From positions 1-6,191 of the forward strand of contig DDIP01000385.1 of assembly GCA_002338605.1 (NCBI GenBank): a DNA stretch of 6,191 bases, given 5' to 3'. Source of the stretch: Proteobacteria bacterium UBA1847. GTDB taxonomy: Bacteria > Pseudomonadota > Gammaproteobacteria > Steroidobacterales > Woeseiaceae. Every line of letters starts with the position of its first letter. Position 1 is the first letter of the stretch. The translations under genes and the position numbers were made by a program. Under the pieces are notes generated by a model, which was not told the DNA's origin, did not search any database, and saw only the letters and a program-made list of their open reading frames with translations. This document shows, one piece after another, positions 1 through 6,191 of this stretch.

Positions 1-1
1 A

Positions 2-136
2 ATCGGCGGTGACCTCAAGCCGCTGCACCTCGATACGATCGGCCACAAGACCATTGCTTTCGATGAACTGCCCGGCGCTTTTCAGGCTTACATCGACGGC
101 AAGGTAACGGGTCGCATTGTGGTGCAAATCGCTTGA
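2..136 (+). CDS. C-terminal end of an MDR-family zinc-type/quinone oxidoreductase (partial)
   Basis: This is the last 44 codons of a gene whose start lies left of the window; the frame is open from base 2 and ends at TGA 134-136. The peptide contains PLHLDTIGHKTIAFDELPGA followed closely by AYIDGKVTGRIVVQI. This pattern (an 'HLDTI' segment, a 'LPxAFxAYIxGKVTGRxVV' helix and a final beta strand) is typical of the C-terminus of medium-chain dehydrogenase/reductases of the quinone oxidoreductase and acrylyl-CoA reductase (AcuI/YhdH-like) groups. These are cytosolic NAD(P)H-dependent enzymes. The catalytic and nucleotide-binding parts are outside the window, so substrate and cofactor cannot be read here. 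Lying just upstream of prpBCD, an acrylyl-CoA reductase that makes propionyl-CoA would fit the pathway, but that is inference. A generic zinc-binding dehydrogenase is equally possible. Confidence 0.6.
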   Translation: MGGDLKPLHLDTIGHKTIAFDELPGAFQAYIDGKVTGRIVVQIA

Positions 137-168
137 CCAGGAACGCCAGGCGCCTCGGTGAATTCGCG

Positions 169-204
169 CCGATCGCTGATCGGGTCCTTACGCCGGTTTC
201 GGCG
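169..204 (+). other. Two adjacent small hairpins after the MDR gene
   Basis: Thirty-two bases after the upstream stop codon there is a perfect 6-bp inverted repeat CCGATC-GCT-GATCGG (169-183), then a perfect 5-bp stem CGCCG-GTTT-CGGCG (191-204). A looser pair, GGCGC 149-153 with GCGCC 166-170, lies just before them. They may help end transcription or protect the 3' end of the upstream mRNA. Neither is followed by a run of T, so an ordinary intrinsic terminator is not supported. Confidence 0.3.
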
Positions 205-232
205 CAAGCTTAAAGTTTCCACAATGCTCTAT

Positions 233-262
233 TTGGGAAACGCCCCTTGGGTGGTTTAGAAT
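233..262 (+). promoter_or_regulatory. Putative sigma70-type promoter for the prp operon
   Basis: A -35-like TTGGGA (233-238) is separated by 18 bases from a -10-like TAGAAT (257-262, five of six matches to TATAAT). Transcription would begin near 268-272, giving a leader of about 50 bases before the prpB start. It is the best promoter-like pair I see between the upstream stop and prpB. No clear sigma54 (GG-N10-GC) element was recognised, although several known prp operons use a sigma54-dependent activator. This is a call by eye only. Confidence 0.4.
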
Positions 263-276
263 CCCGTCCCCCGGAA

Positions 277-296
277 GTTTTAATCTCAATTAAAAC
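277..296. promoter_or_regulatory. Perfect inverted repeat in the prpB leader, candidate operator
   Basis: GTTTTAAT (277-284), spacer CTCA (285-288) and ATTAAAAC (289-296) form a perfect 8-bp inverted repeat. It lies just downstream of the predicted transcription start and 13 bases before the prpB ribosome binding site. Its AT-richness stands out from the GC-rich surroundings. Size and symmetry fit the binding site of a dimeric helix-turn-helix repressor; position would allow it to block transcription. In RNA it could also fold as an AU-rich hairpin. No regulator gene is present in the window, so the protein that would bind is unknown. Confidence 0.45.
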
Positions 297-319
297 CCGA
301 CCAACCTTGAGGGTCCGAC

Positions 320-1210
320 ATGAGCAGAGGTGCTCGTTTTCGTGCGGCGCTGGAGGCGGAAAAACCGCTGCAGATCGCCGGCACCATTAACGCCTATTCC
401 GCCTTGCTTGCTGAACGAGCAGGCTTCAAGGCGATCTATTTGTCCGGGGCAGGCGTTGCGAACGCATCCTACGGCCTGCCCGATCTCGCGATGACGACCT
501 TGAATGATGTTTGCGAGGACATTCGTCGCATCGCCTCCGCGACGGACGTGCCCTTGCTTGTCGATGCCGACACCGGCTGGGGCGGCGCTTTCATGATCGC
601 TCGCACCGTGCGCGAAATGACACGGGCCGGTGCCGCAGGCTGCCATCTTGAAGACCAGGTCGCCATCAAGCGTTGCGGACACCGGCCCGGCAAGGCGCTG
701 GTCGCCGCCGATGAAATGGCCGATCGATTGAAGGCGGCTGTCGACGGTCGCATTGACGATGCCTTTGTCATCATGGCGCGAACCGACGCTCACGCGGTCG
801 AGGGCCAGCAGGCGGCAATCGATCGCGCCGCCGCGTATGTCGAAGCAGGCGCGGACATGATTTTTGCCGAAGCACTGACGACCCTTGAAGAGTATCGGCA
901 GTTCACCGACGTCATCAAGGTGCCGGTACTGGCCAACCTGACGGAATTTGGCAAGACGCCGTTGTTCAAAACGGACGAACTGGCGGCGGTTGGCGTCGCG
1001 ATGACGTTGTATCCATTGAGCGCGTTTCGTGCGATGTCGGCCGCAGCGCTCAACGTGTACAAGACCATCAAAGACGAGGGCACGCAGCAAATGGTCGTCG
1101 ATTCAATGCAAACGCGAATGGAGCTCTACGATGTGCTCGGCTACCAGGCGTATGAAGACAAGCTTGATGCCCTGTTCAAGGAACAGGGTTTGAACACAGG
1201 AGAGAAATGA
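320..1210 (+). CDS. prpB: 2-methylisocitrate lyase PrpB
   Basis: PrpB cleaves (2R,3S)-2-methylisocitrate to pyruvate and succinate, the last step of the 2-methylcitrate cycle for propionate/propionyl-CoA breakdown; it is a cytosolic Mg2+-dependent enzyme of the isocitrate lyase/PEP mutase family. The 296-residue product equals the E. coli length. The family signature KRCGHR is at residues 117-122, with catalytic Cys119. VDADTGWG (81-88) carries metal-binding aspartates, HLEDQ lies at 109-113, and the downstream stretches [16 protein letters not shown] and [10 protein letters not shown] match PrpB closely. The start is supported by GAGGG at 309-313, six bases upstream of ATG. The stop overlaps the prpC start by one base (TGATG), implying translational coupling. 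KRCGHR is shared with isocitrate lyase, but that enzyme is much longer (over 400 residues), and the neighbouring prpC and prpD settle the assignment. Confidence 0.97.
   Translation: MSRGARFRAALEAEKPLQIAGTINAYSALLAERAGFKAIYLSGAGVANASYGLPDLAMTTLNDVCEDIRRIASATDVPLLVDADTGWGGAFMIARTVREMTRAGAAGCHLEDQVAIKRCGHRPGKALVAADEMADRLKAAVDGRIDDAFVIMARTDAHAVEGQQAAIDRAAAYVEAGADMIFAEALTTLEEYRQFTDVIKVPVLANLTEFGKTPLFKTDELAAVGVAMTLYPLSAFRAMSAAALNVYKTIKDEGTQQMVVDSMQTRMELYDVLGYQAYEDKLDALFKEQGLNTGEK
1198..1204 (+). promoter_or_regulatory. Ribosome binding site deciding the prpC start
   Basis: AGGAGAG lies inside the end of prpB. Two consecutive ATG codons follow at 1207 and 1210. The AGGAG core is 4 bases from the first and 7 bases from the second, so 1210 has the more usual spacing. 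The products differ by one methionine only. Confidence 0.6.
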
Positions 1211-2334
1211 TGGCAGCCAGCAAAAAAACCGGCGGCCTTGCGGGCGTTACCGCAGGCCAGACGCACCTGTGTACCGTGGGCAAGGAGGGCGCAGGCTTAA
1301 CCTATCGTGGTTACGATATTTACGACCTTGCAGACAACGCCTGCTTTGAAGAGGTTGCCTACCTGCTGTTGCACGGGCATTTGCCGAACCAGGCCGAACT
1401 CACCGCATACATCGAGACGATCAAGGCCAATCGCGGGTTACCTGCTGCGCTGAAAACGGTTCTGGAAATGATCCCGGCCGATGCACATCCGATGGATGTC
1501 CTGCGCACCGGCGTTTCATTTCTCGGCAATATCGAACCGGAAGGCGACTTTGCAAACCAGAATAAGGTGGCGGACCGCTTGTTGGCCTGCCTGCCATCGA
1601 TGCTGATTTACTGGCACCGCTTTCACACAGACAAGGTGCAGATCGATACGGAAACAGACGACGACAGTATTTCGGGACACTTCCTGCACATGCTGCACGA
1701 TAAGCCGCCAAAAGAGCTGCATCGAAAATGCCTGGACACGACCCTGATTCTCTATGCCGAACACGAATTCAATGCCTCGACGTTCGCCGGCCGGGTCATC
1801 ACCGGTACGCTTTCGGACATGCATTCTGCTGTCACCGGCGCAATTGGCGCATTGCGCGGCAAACTCCACGGCGGCGCGAATGAAGCTGCGATGGCGCTGA
1901 TCTCGAAATTCGAAACACCGGAGGAAGCGACCGCGGGCGTACATGAGATGCTGGCTCGAAAGGACCTGATCATGGGCTTCGGGCATCGTGTATACACGAC
2001 CTCGGATCCGCGCAATGCCGTGAACAAGAAAATGTCGAAGCGCCTGGCCGACGACGTCGGCAACACGACTTTGTACCCGATTTCAGAAGCAATCGAGAAA
2101 GTCATGTGGGATGAGAAAAAGCTGTTTGCAAACGCAGACTTTTTCGCGGCGAGTGTGTATCACTTCATGGGCATACCGACCTATCTCTTCACGCCGATAT
2201 TCGTTTGCTCACGCATCACCGGCTGGGCTGCACATATCATGGAGCAGCGCGCCGACAACAAGCTGATTCGCCCGGCGGCGGATTACATCGGTCCTGGCCT
2301 GCAACCGTGGGTTGCTATCGAAGACCGCACCTGA
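1210..2334 (+). CDS. prpC: 2-methylcitrate synthase PrpC
   Basis: PrpC condenses propionyl-CoA with oxaloacetate to form 2-methylcitrate and CoA, the entry step of the methylcitrate cycle; most members also show some citrate synthase activity. The product is 374 residues (375 if ATG 1207 is used), close to the usual 370-390. The citrate synthase catalytic residues are visible: His220 in KLHGGANEAAM, His259 in GFGHRVY (256-262, inside the family signature that continues to DPR at 268) and Asp310 in the NADFFAASVYHFMG segment. HIMEQR (342-347) and IRPAADYIGP near the end match the CoA/substrate-binding tail. It is short compared with the hexameric, NADH-regulated citrate synthases of about 430 residues. 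Placement between prpB and prpD makes methylcitrate synthase far more likely than GltA. It overlaps prpB by one base and precedes prpD by 18 bases. Confidence 0.96.
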   Translation: MAASKKTGGLAGVTAGQTHLCTVGKEGAGLTYRGYDIYDLADNACFEEVAYLLLHGHLPNQAELTAYIETIKANRGLPAALKTVLEMIPADAHPMDVLRTGVSFLGNIEPEGDFANQNKVADRLLACLPSMLIYWHRFHTDKVQIDTETDDDSISGHFLHMLHDKPPKELHRKCLDTTLILYAEHEFNASTFAGRVITGTLSDMHSAVTGAIGALRGKLHGGANEAAMALISKFETPEEATAGVHEMLARKDLIMGFGHRVYTTSDPRNAVNKKMSKRLADDVGNTTLYPISEAIEKVMWDEKKLFANADFFAASVYHFMGIPTYLFTPIFVCSRITGWAAHIMEQRADNKLIRPAADYIGPGLQPWVAIEDRT

Positions 2335-2352
2335 AACCTGGAGAGAATCTAA

Positions 2353-3801
2353 ATGTCTGGAGTCATCGTCCGCTCGGCCAAGCGTGCCGACTGGGATCAA
2401 GCGCTGGTCGATATCGCCGACTACGTCTGCAATTACAAAGTGACGAGCGATCTCGCGTTTGAAACCGCGCATTACTGCCTGATGGACACGCTCGCGTGCG
2501 GTTTCCAGGCGCTGGACTACCCGGCCTGCACCAAATTGATGGGCCCGGTCGTACCGGGCGCCACGCTCTCCGGCGGTGCGCGCGTACCCGGCACGTCATA
2601 CGAACTTGACCCGGTGCTGGCAGCATTCAACATCGGTGCGATGAATCGCTGGCTCGATTTCAACGACACCTGGCTTGCGGCCGAGTGGGGTCACCCGTCG
2701 GATAATCTAGGTGGTATTCTCGCCGTCGCCGACTACCTGAGTCGGCAGGCGCGCGCAAAAGGTGACGACCCGCTGACGATGAAAGACGTTCTGACGTCGG
2801 CGATCATGGCACACGAAATCCAGGGCGTGCTCGCGCTGGAGAACAGCTTCAATCGCGTCGGCCTGGACCACGTTCTGCTCGTTCGCATCGCGACCACGGC
2901 GGTCGTTACCCGCATGCTCGGCGGTGACCGCGACACGGTGCTCAATGCGGTTTCCAATGCCTGGATCGACGGCTGCTCGCTGCGGACCTACCGTCATGCA
3001 CCGAACACCGGATCACGCAAGAGCTGGGCCGCGGGCGACGCGACGAGCCGGGCGGTGCGTCTCGCATTGATCGCAATGACCGGAGAGATGGGTTATCCAT
3101 CGGCGCTAAGCGCGCCGACCTGGGGTTTCTACGATGTGCTCTTCAAGGGCAGGGAATTCAAGTTCCAGCGCCCGTATGGCAGCTACGTGATGGAGAACGT
3201 CCTGTTCAAGATTTCCTACCCGGCCGAGTTCCATTCGCAGACCGCGGTTGAAGCCGGCATGACGCTGCACCCCGACGTTCGGGATCGCATCGACGACATT
3301 GAGAAGGTTGTGATCGAAACGCAGGAAGCGGGTGTGCGCATCATCGACAAGACCGGACCGCTCGACAATCCGGCCGATCGCGATCACTGCATTCAGTACA
3401 TGGTCGCCGTGCCGCTGATTTTCGGTCGGCTGACGGCGGCGGACTACGAGGACAACGTTGCCAGCGACCCGCGCATCGATGCGCTGCGCGAGAAAATGGA
3501 AGTTAGCGAGAACGAGCAGTACACGAAGGACTATTTTGATCCCGAGCTTCGCTACATCGGCAACGCGGTACAGGTGTTCTTCAAGGATGGTTCGAGCACG
3601 GATCGCGTCGCGGTGGATTTCCCGATCGGTCATCGCGAGCGCCGCGAAGAGGGCATTCCTGTTCTGAAAAAGAAATTTGTCGACAGCGTGTCGCCAAAAC
3701 TTGCCGCCAACCAATGGGCCGAGCTCGATGCGCTTTGCCTTGATCGAGACAAGCTCGCGGCCACCGCAGTGGATGACTTCATGGCCTTGCTAGTCGCCTG
3801 A
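2353..3801 (+). CDS. prpD: 2-methylcitrate dehydratase PrpD
   Basis: PrpD dehydrates 2-methylcitrate to 2-methyl-cis-aconitate, which an aconitase then rehydrates to 2-methylisocitrate for PrpB. It belongs to the MmgE/PrpD family, which lacks an iron-sulfur cluster. The 482-residue product is almost exactly the E. coli length (483). Diagnostic segments are [10 protein letters not shown] (98-107) and EWGHPSDN (111-118), followed by [13 protein letters not shown]; later conserved stretches include [20 protein letters not shown] and [22 protein letters not shown] at 2340-2345 lies 7 bases before the ATG. No acnD/prpF pair is present, so this is the PrpD-type rather than the AcnD-type route; the rehydrating aconitase (AcnA or AcnB) must be encoded elsewhere. 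The gene is intact and is followed after only 7 bases by rsmG. Confidence 0.97.
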   Translation: MSGVIVRSAKRADWDQALVDIADYVCNYKVTSDLAFETAHYCLMDTLACGFQALDYPACTKLMGPVVPGATLSGGARVPGTSYELDPVLAAFNIGAMNRWLDFNDTWLAAEWGHPSDNLGGILAVADYLSRQARAKGDDPLTMKDVLTSAIMAHEIQGVLALENSFNRVGLDHVLLVRIATTAVVTRMLGGDRDTVLNAVSNAWIDGCSLRTYRHAPNTGSRKSWAAGDATSRAVRLALIAMTGEMGYPSALSAPTWGFYDVLFKGREFKFQRPYGSYVMENVLFKISYPAEFHSQTAVEAGMTLHPDVRDRIDDIEKVVIETQEAGVRIIDKTGPLDNPADRDHCIQYMVAVPLIFGRLTAADYEDNVASDPRIDALREKMEVSENEQYTKDYFDPELRYIGNAVQVFFKDGSSTDRVAVDFPIGHRERREEGIPVLKKKFVDSVSPKLAANQWAELDALCLDRDKLAATAVDDFMALLVA

Positions 3802-3808
3802 TCGGCCA

Positions 3809-4432
3809 ATGCAGGTCGCGCAGATTCAGCAAGCGATCGATGCGCTGGAGCAGCAGTATCCTGCGGGCACGGCGGACAAGCTCGCGACATTGCTTGATGA
3901 ACTCGAGCGCTGGAATCGCAAAGTCAACCTGACCGCGGTGCGTGATCGCGACGAGATGATCACGGCTCACCTGTTGGACAGCCTGGTTGCGGCACCGCTC
4001 ATCAGTGGTGAGCGCATTCTTGATGTCGGTACCGGGCCTGGCTTTCCCGGCTTGCCGCTGGCAATCGTGCAGCCGGAGCGGGAATTTACATTGCTCGACA
4101 GTAACAACAAGAAGATTATGTTCGTACAGCATGCGGCGCTATTGCTCGGCCTTACGAACGTCACTGCGGTCAAAGCACGTGGCGAGGACTATGCACCCGG
4201 CCACGGCTTTGATACCGTGATCGCCCGGGCTTTGGCCGCGCTGCCGAAACTCGTGGACATTGCAGGTCACCACGTAGGAGAGGACGGGGTGTTTGTGGCG
4301 CTCAAAGGGCGCTACCCGGCAGCAGAATTAGAACAACTGGCAGCACCGTGGAGTCATGCAGTTACAGAGCTAATCGTGCCGGGTCTCGAAAAGGGATCGC
4401 GGCACGCCGTGCTGTTGAGACGTCAAACTTAA
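3809..4432 (+). CDS. rsmG: 16S rRNA (guanine527-N7)-methyltransferase RsmG
   Basis: RsmG (formerly GidB) uses S-adenosylmethionine to methylate N7 of G527 in 16S rRNA; its loss is known to give low-level streptomycin resistance. The 207-residue product has the same length as E. coli RsmG. Motifs: RWNRKVNLTAVRD (34-46), HLLDSL (54-59), the SAM-binding loop DVGTGPGFPG (72-81), FTLLDSNNKK (93-102), ARALA (139-143, corresponding to SRAFA in E. coli) and LKGR (165-168). The start at ATG 3809 has no recognisable Shine-Dalgarno sequence. An in-frame TAG at 3791-3793 prevents a longer reading and no start codon lies between. Translation may therefore be coupled to prpD, which ends 7 bases earlier. 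The gene leads into parA after 13 bases. mnmG, its frequent partner, is not adjacent here. Confidence 0.96.
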   Translation: MQVAQIQQAIDALEQQYPAGTADKLATLLDELERWNRKVNLTAVRDRDEMITAHLLDSLVAAPLISGERILDVGTGPGFPGLPLAIVQPEREFTLLDSNNKKIMFVQHAALLLGLTNVTAVKARGEDYAPGHGFDTVIARALAALPKLVDIAGHHVGEDGVFVALKGRYPAAELEQLAAPWSHAVTELIVPGLEKGSRHAVLLRRQT

Positions 4433-4437
4433 AAAGC

Positions 4438-4440
4438 AGG
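4438..4440 (+). promoter_or_regulatory. Short ribosome binding site deciding the parA start
   Basis: AGG (within AGCAGG, 4435-4440) is the only purine-rich signal before parA. It lies 2 bases from GTG 4443 and 5 bases from ATG 4446. Both spacing and codon favour ATG 4446, giving an N-terminus MTRIIAVANQKGG, typical of ParA. The alternative adds a single residue. Confidence 0.5.
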
Positions 4441-4445
4441 TTGTG

Positions 4446-5231
4446 ATGACGCGAATTATTGCAGTAGCAAACCAGAAAGGCGGGGTTGGCAAAACGACCA
4501 CCTGCGTCAATCTGGCCGCGTCACTTGCCGCGACCCAGCGCCGCGTGCTGCTGGTCGACATGGACCCGCAGGGGAACGCGACCATGGGCTGCGGCATCGA
4601 CAAGATGGACGTTGAAAACTCCGCCTGCGATGTGCTGCTGGGTGAGGCAACCGCGGCCGACACGATCATCTCGGCGCCGCAGGGCGGTTTTGCGGTACTG
4701 CCCGGTAACGAAGACCTGACACTCGCCGAGGTCAACCTGCTGCAGGAGATCGGGCGTGAGATGAAACTCAAAAAAGCACTGGCGCCGGTGGCCGGGCTTT
4801 ACGACTTCATCCTGATTGACTGCCCGCCGTCGATTAACATGCTGACGGTGAATGCGCTGACCGCCGCGGACGGTGTACTGATTCCGATGCAATGCGAGTA
4901 CTACGCGCTGGAGGGCCTGAGCGCGCTGCTTAGAACCATCGAGCAGGTTCGTGATTCGGTCAATCCGGAGCTCGAAATGTACGGCATTTTGCGGACGATG
5001 TTCGATCCGCGTATCAACCTCTCCAACGAAGTGTCGATGCAGCTTATCGAGCATTTCGATCGTAAAGTATTTCGAACCGTGGTGCCGCGGAACATTCGCC
5101 TGGCGGAGGCGCCGAGCTTTGGCTTGCCGGTGCTGCTTCATGATCGTTCGTCGCGCGGCGCTATTGCCTATCTTGCCTTGGCCGGCGAAGTGCTGCGTCG
5201 TGAAGATGATCGCATGGCGGAAGCCGTTTAG
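4446..5231 (+). CDS. parA: Chromosome partitioning ATPase ParA (Soj)
   Basis: ParA is a Walker-type ATPase that binds DNA non-specifically as an ATP dimer; ParB bound near the origin stimulates its ATPase, driving separation of newly copied origins. The 261-residue product has the deviant Walker A motif KGGVGKTT at 11-18 (signature Lys11, P-loop Lys16), the A' motif DMDPQGN at 38-44 and Walker B FILIDCPPS at 121-129. The C-terminal PRNIRLAEAPSFGLPV (about 214-229) is characteristic of chromosomal ParA/Soj. There is no N-terminal helix-turn-helix extension of the plasmid P1/F type, which argues for a chromosomal, non-autorepressing ParA. Absence of a MinD-type amphipathic C-terminal helix and the following parB exclude MinD. 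parB starts 8 bases after the stop, and rsmG ends 13 bases before the start, the common rsmG-parA-parB arrangement. Confidence 0.96.
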   Translation: MTRIIAVANQKGGVGKTTTCVNLAASLAATQRRVLLVDMDPQGNATMGCGIDKMDVENSACDVLLGEATAADTIISAPQGGFAVLPGNEDLTLAEVNLLQEIGREMKLKKALAPVAGLYDFILIDCPPSINMLTVNALTAADGVLIPMQCEYYALEGLSALLRTIEQVRDSVNPELEMYGILRTMFDPRINLSNEVSMQLIEHFDRKVFRTVVPRNIRLAEAPSFGLPVLLHDRSSRGAIAYLALAGEVLRREDDRMAEAV

Positions 5232-5239
5232 GAAAACAC

Positions 5240-6139
5240 ATGTCACCAAAGAAACGCTTGGGCCGCGGCCTCGATGCACTGCTCACCAAGCCAATGGTTG
5301 CCGTATCGCGACCCGACACCGATTCTTCAGCGCCGGTCAGCAATGATGGCCTGAAAAACCTGCCTGTTGAGTTGCTGCAGCGCGGGCAGTATCAGCCACG
5401 CGTCGATATGCGACAGGATTCGCTGCAGGAGCTTGCGGACTCGATCAAGTCGCAGGGCGTTGTACAACCCATCGTCGCGCGACCGATCGGAAAAAAAGAC
5501 GGCACGGAACGCTACGAGATCATCGCTGGTGAACGTCGATGGCGCGCGGCTCAAATGGCAGGGCTTGCGGAAATCCCCGCGGTTATCCGTGATGTGCCGG
5601 ATGAGTCTGCTATCGCGATGGCGCTTATCGAGAACATCCAGCGCGAAAACCTCAATCCGCTGGAAGAGGCGCGTGCACTGGATCGCCTGATTCGGGAGTT
5701 CGACCTGACACACGCGGAAGCCGCACAGGCAGTGGGCCGTTCCAGGGCGTCAGTGAGTAACCTGCTGCGCTTGCAGGAACTCTCCGAGAAAGTGAAGCCG
5801 ATGCTGGAAGAGCGTCAGATCGAGATGGGTCATGCACGTGCGCTTTTGGCACTGTCCATTGCATCGCAACAACTCGATGCGGCACGCCAGGTCGTCAAGA
5901 AGGGCCTGTCCGTTCGCGAAACAGAAGCCCTGGTCAAGAAAATACTGGGCGGACCCGGTACCACGACAACGAAAAAACCAGCGACACCCAACGCGGATAT
6001 CCGCCGCCTCGAGATCGAAGTCTCCGAAAAGCTCGGCGCCAAAGTCAGCGTAGACCACAAAAAAAACGGCACCGGCAAACTCGTCATCAGCTACAACACC
6101 CTAGACGAACTCGACGGCATCCTAAAACACATCAAATAA
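5240..6139 (+). CDS. parB: Chromosome partitioning protein ParB (Spo0J), CTP-dependent DNA clamp
   Basis: ParB loads at parS sites near the origin, spreads as a CTP-bound sliding clamp, and activates ParA. The 299-residue protein shows the expected order: an N-terminal ParA-contact segment RLGRGLDALL (6-15); a ParB/Srx-type CTP-binding domain with LQELADSIKSQGVVQPI (62-78), GERRWRA (97-103) and ENIQRENLNP (131-140); a helix-turn-helix parS-reading domain at about 155-178 (THAEAAQAVGRSRASVSNLL); a linker rich in Thr, Lys and Pro (238-250); and a C-terminal dimerisation domain from about 252, ending LDELDGILKHIK. The start is supported by AGGA at 5230-5233, overlapping the parA stop and 6 bases before ATG. 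The last 180 bases look richer in A and C than the rest, with an A8 run at 6059-6066, but the frame stays open and the domain looks complete. Confidence 0.96.
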   Translation: MSPKKRLGRGLDALLTKPMVAVSRPDTDSSAPVSNDGLKNLPVELLQRGQYQPRVDMRQDSLQELADSIKSQGVVQPIVARPIGKKDGTERYEIIAGERRWRAAQMAGLAEIPAVIRDVPDESAIAMALIENIQRENLNPLEEARALDRLIREFDLTHAEAAQAVGRSRASVSNLLRLQELSEKVKPMLEERQIEMGHARALLALSIASQQLDAARQVVKKGLSVRETEALVKKILGGPGTTTTKKPATPNADIRRLEIEVSEKLGAKVSVDHKKNGTGKLVISYNTLDELDGILKHIK

Positions 6140-6140
6140 C

Positions 6141-6191
6141 CAATTCCGGTGGCAGTCACCATATCCCCATTGCGCAATTAGGGTGGCAGTA
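6141..6191. repeat. Start of a 34-bp-period direct repeat with internal palindromes, cut by the window edge
   Basis: CAATTCCGGTGGCAGTC (6141-6157) recurs as CAATTAGGGTGGCAGTA (6175-6191): 14 of 17 bases match at a period of 34. Inside the first unit GGTGGCAGTCACC (6148-6160) is an imperfect palindrome that can form a GGTG/CACC stem. Between copies lies the perfect palindrome ATTGCGCAAT (6169-6178), flanked by CCCC and, two bases on, GGG. It begins one base after the parB stop region and is not coding in any convincing frame. Such GC-stem units resemble dispersed REP-like intergenic elements, but copy number elsewhere is unknown. It could also take part in ending parB transcription, though no T-run is visible. 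Confidence 0.55.

Noticed and set aside
191..204. Intrinsic terminator for the upstream MDR gene
   Set aside because: The 5-bp GC stem is followed by CAAGCTTAAAG rather than a T-run, so it is listed only as a hairpin.
290..1090. Long reverse-strand open frame (266 codons) opposite prpB
   Set aside because: It lies entirely antisense to a clear PrpB and shows no recognisable domain; its residues (many Arg, His, Gly) are typical of an antisense shadow in GC-rich coding DNA.
3106..3714. Reverse-strand open frame of 202 codons opposite prpD
   Set aside because: Fully antisense to conserved PrpD sequence, with no family motif and no ribosome binding site evident; treated as a shadow.
4174..4190. 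CACGTGG core inside rsmG as a possible parS site
   Set aside because: The typical parS palindrome TGTTTCACGTGAAACA is not matched beyond the CACGTG core; the flanks (AAAG and CGAG) do not form the needed arms. No convincing parS was found anywhere in the window.
4521..5279. Reverse-strand open frame of 252 codons opposite parA
   Set aside because: It mirrors the ParA coding frame and has no recognisable motif of its own.
6059..6066. A8 run near the end of parB as a programmed frameshift or a frameshift error
   Set aside because: The zero frame reads through as His-Lys-Lys-Asn into a normal ParB C-terminal domain, and no downstream structure or alternative product supports frameshifting.
1..6191. 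Undescribed defence, mobile or biosynthetic system
   Set aside because: Every coding stretch is explained by well-known families (MDR, PrpB, PrpC, PrpD, RsmG, ParA, ParB); apart from the 3' repeat, no CRISPR-like array, integrase, transposase or unknown conserved gene is present.

Overview
The window reads as ordinary chromosomal sequence from a gammaproteobacterium. All six recognisable genes, plus one cut off at the left edge, lie on the + strand. By eye the base composition is moderately GC-rich (high 50s percent) and codon choice is similar across all genes. The lineage is inferred from E. coli-like lengths and motifs of PrpB, PrpC, PrpD and RsmG, and from the rsmG-parA-parB order common in gammaproteobacterial chromosomes. 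I cannot name a genus.

Layout: positions 2-136 hold the C-terminal end of a medium-chain dehydrogenase/reductase (MDR), possibly an acrylyl-CoA reductase/quinone oxidoreductase-like enzyme. Positions 137-319 are non-coding. They contain two small hairpins just after that gene, a sigma70-like promoter, and a perfect 8+8 inverted repeat in the prpB leader that looks like a regulator's operator. Positions 320-3801 encode the complete core of the 2-methylcitrate cycle: prpB (methylisocitrate lyase), prpC (2-methylcitrate synthase) and prpD (2-methylcitrate dehydratase). Together they convert propionyl-CoA plus oxaloacetate to pyruvate plus succinate. Positions 3809-6139 hold rsmG (16S rRNA m7G527 methyltransferase), parA and parB (chromosome partitioning ATPase and CTP-dependent clamp). 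The last 52 bases start a short repeat: two 17-bp copies 34 bp apart, cut by the window edge.

PrpB to ParB are packed with gaps of -1, 18, 7, 13 and 8 bases and no obvious terminator between them, so a catabolic operon runs directly into housekeeping rRNA-modification and segregation genes. In many gammaproteobacteria the gene before rsmG is mnmG, so this junction is the main contextual oddity. No prpE, prpF/acnD or prp regulator gene is inside the window. I found no CRISPR array, RNA gene, intact mobile element or novel multi-gene system; the most worthwhile leads are the leader palindrome, the prpD/rsmG junction and the 3' repeat.
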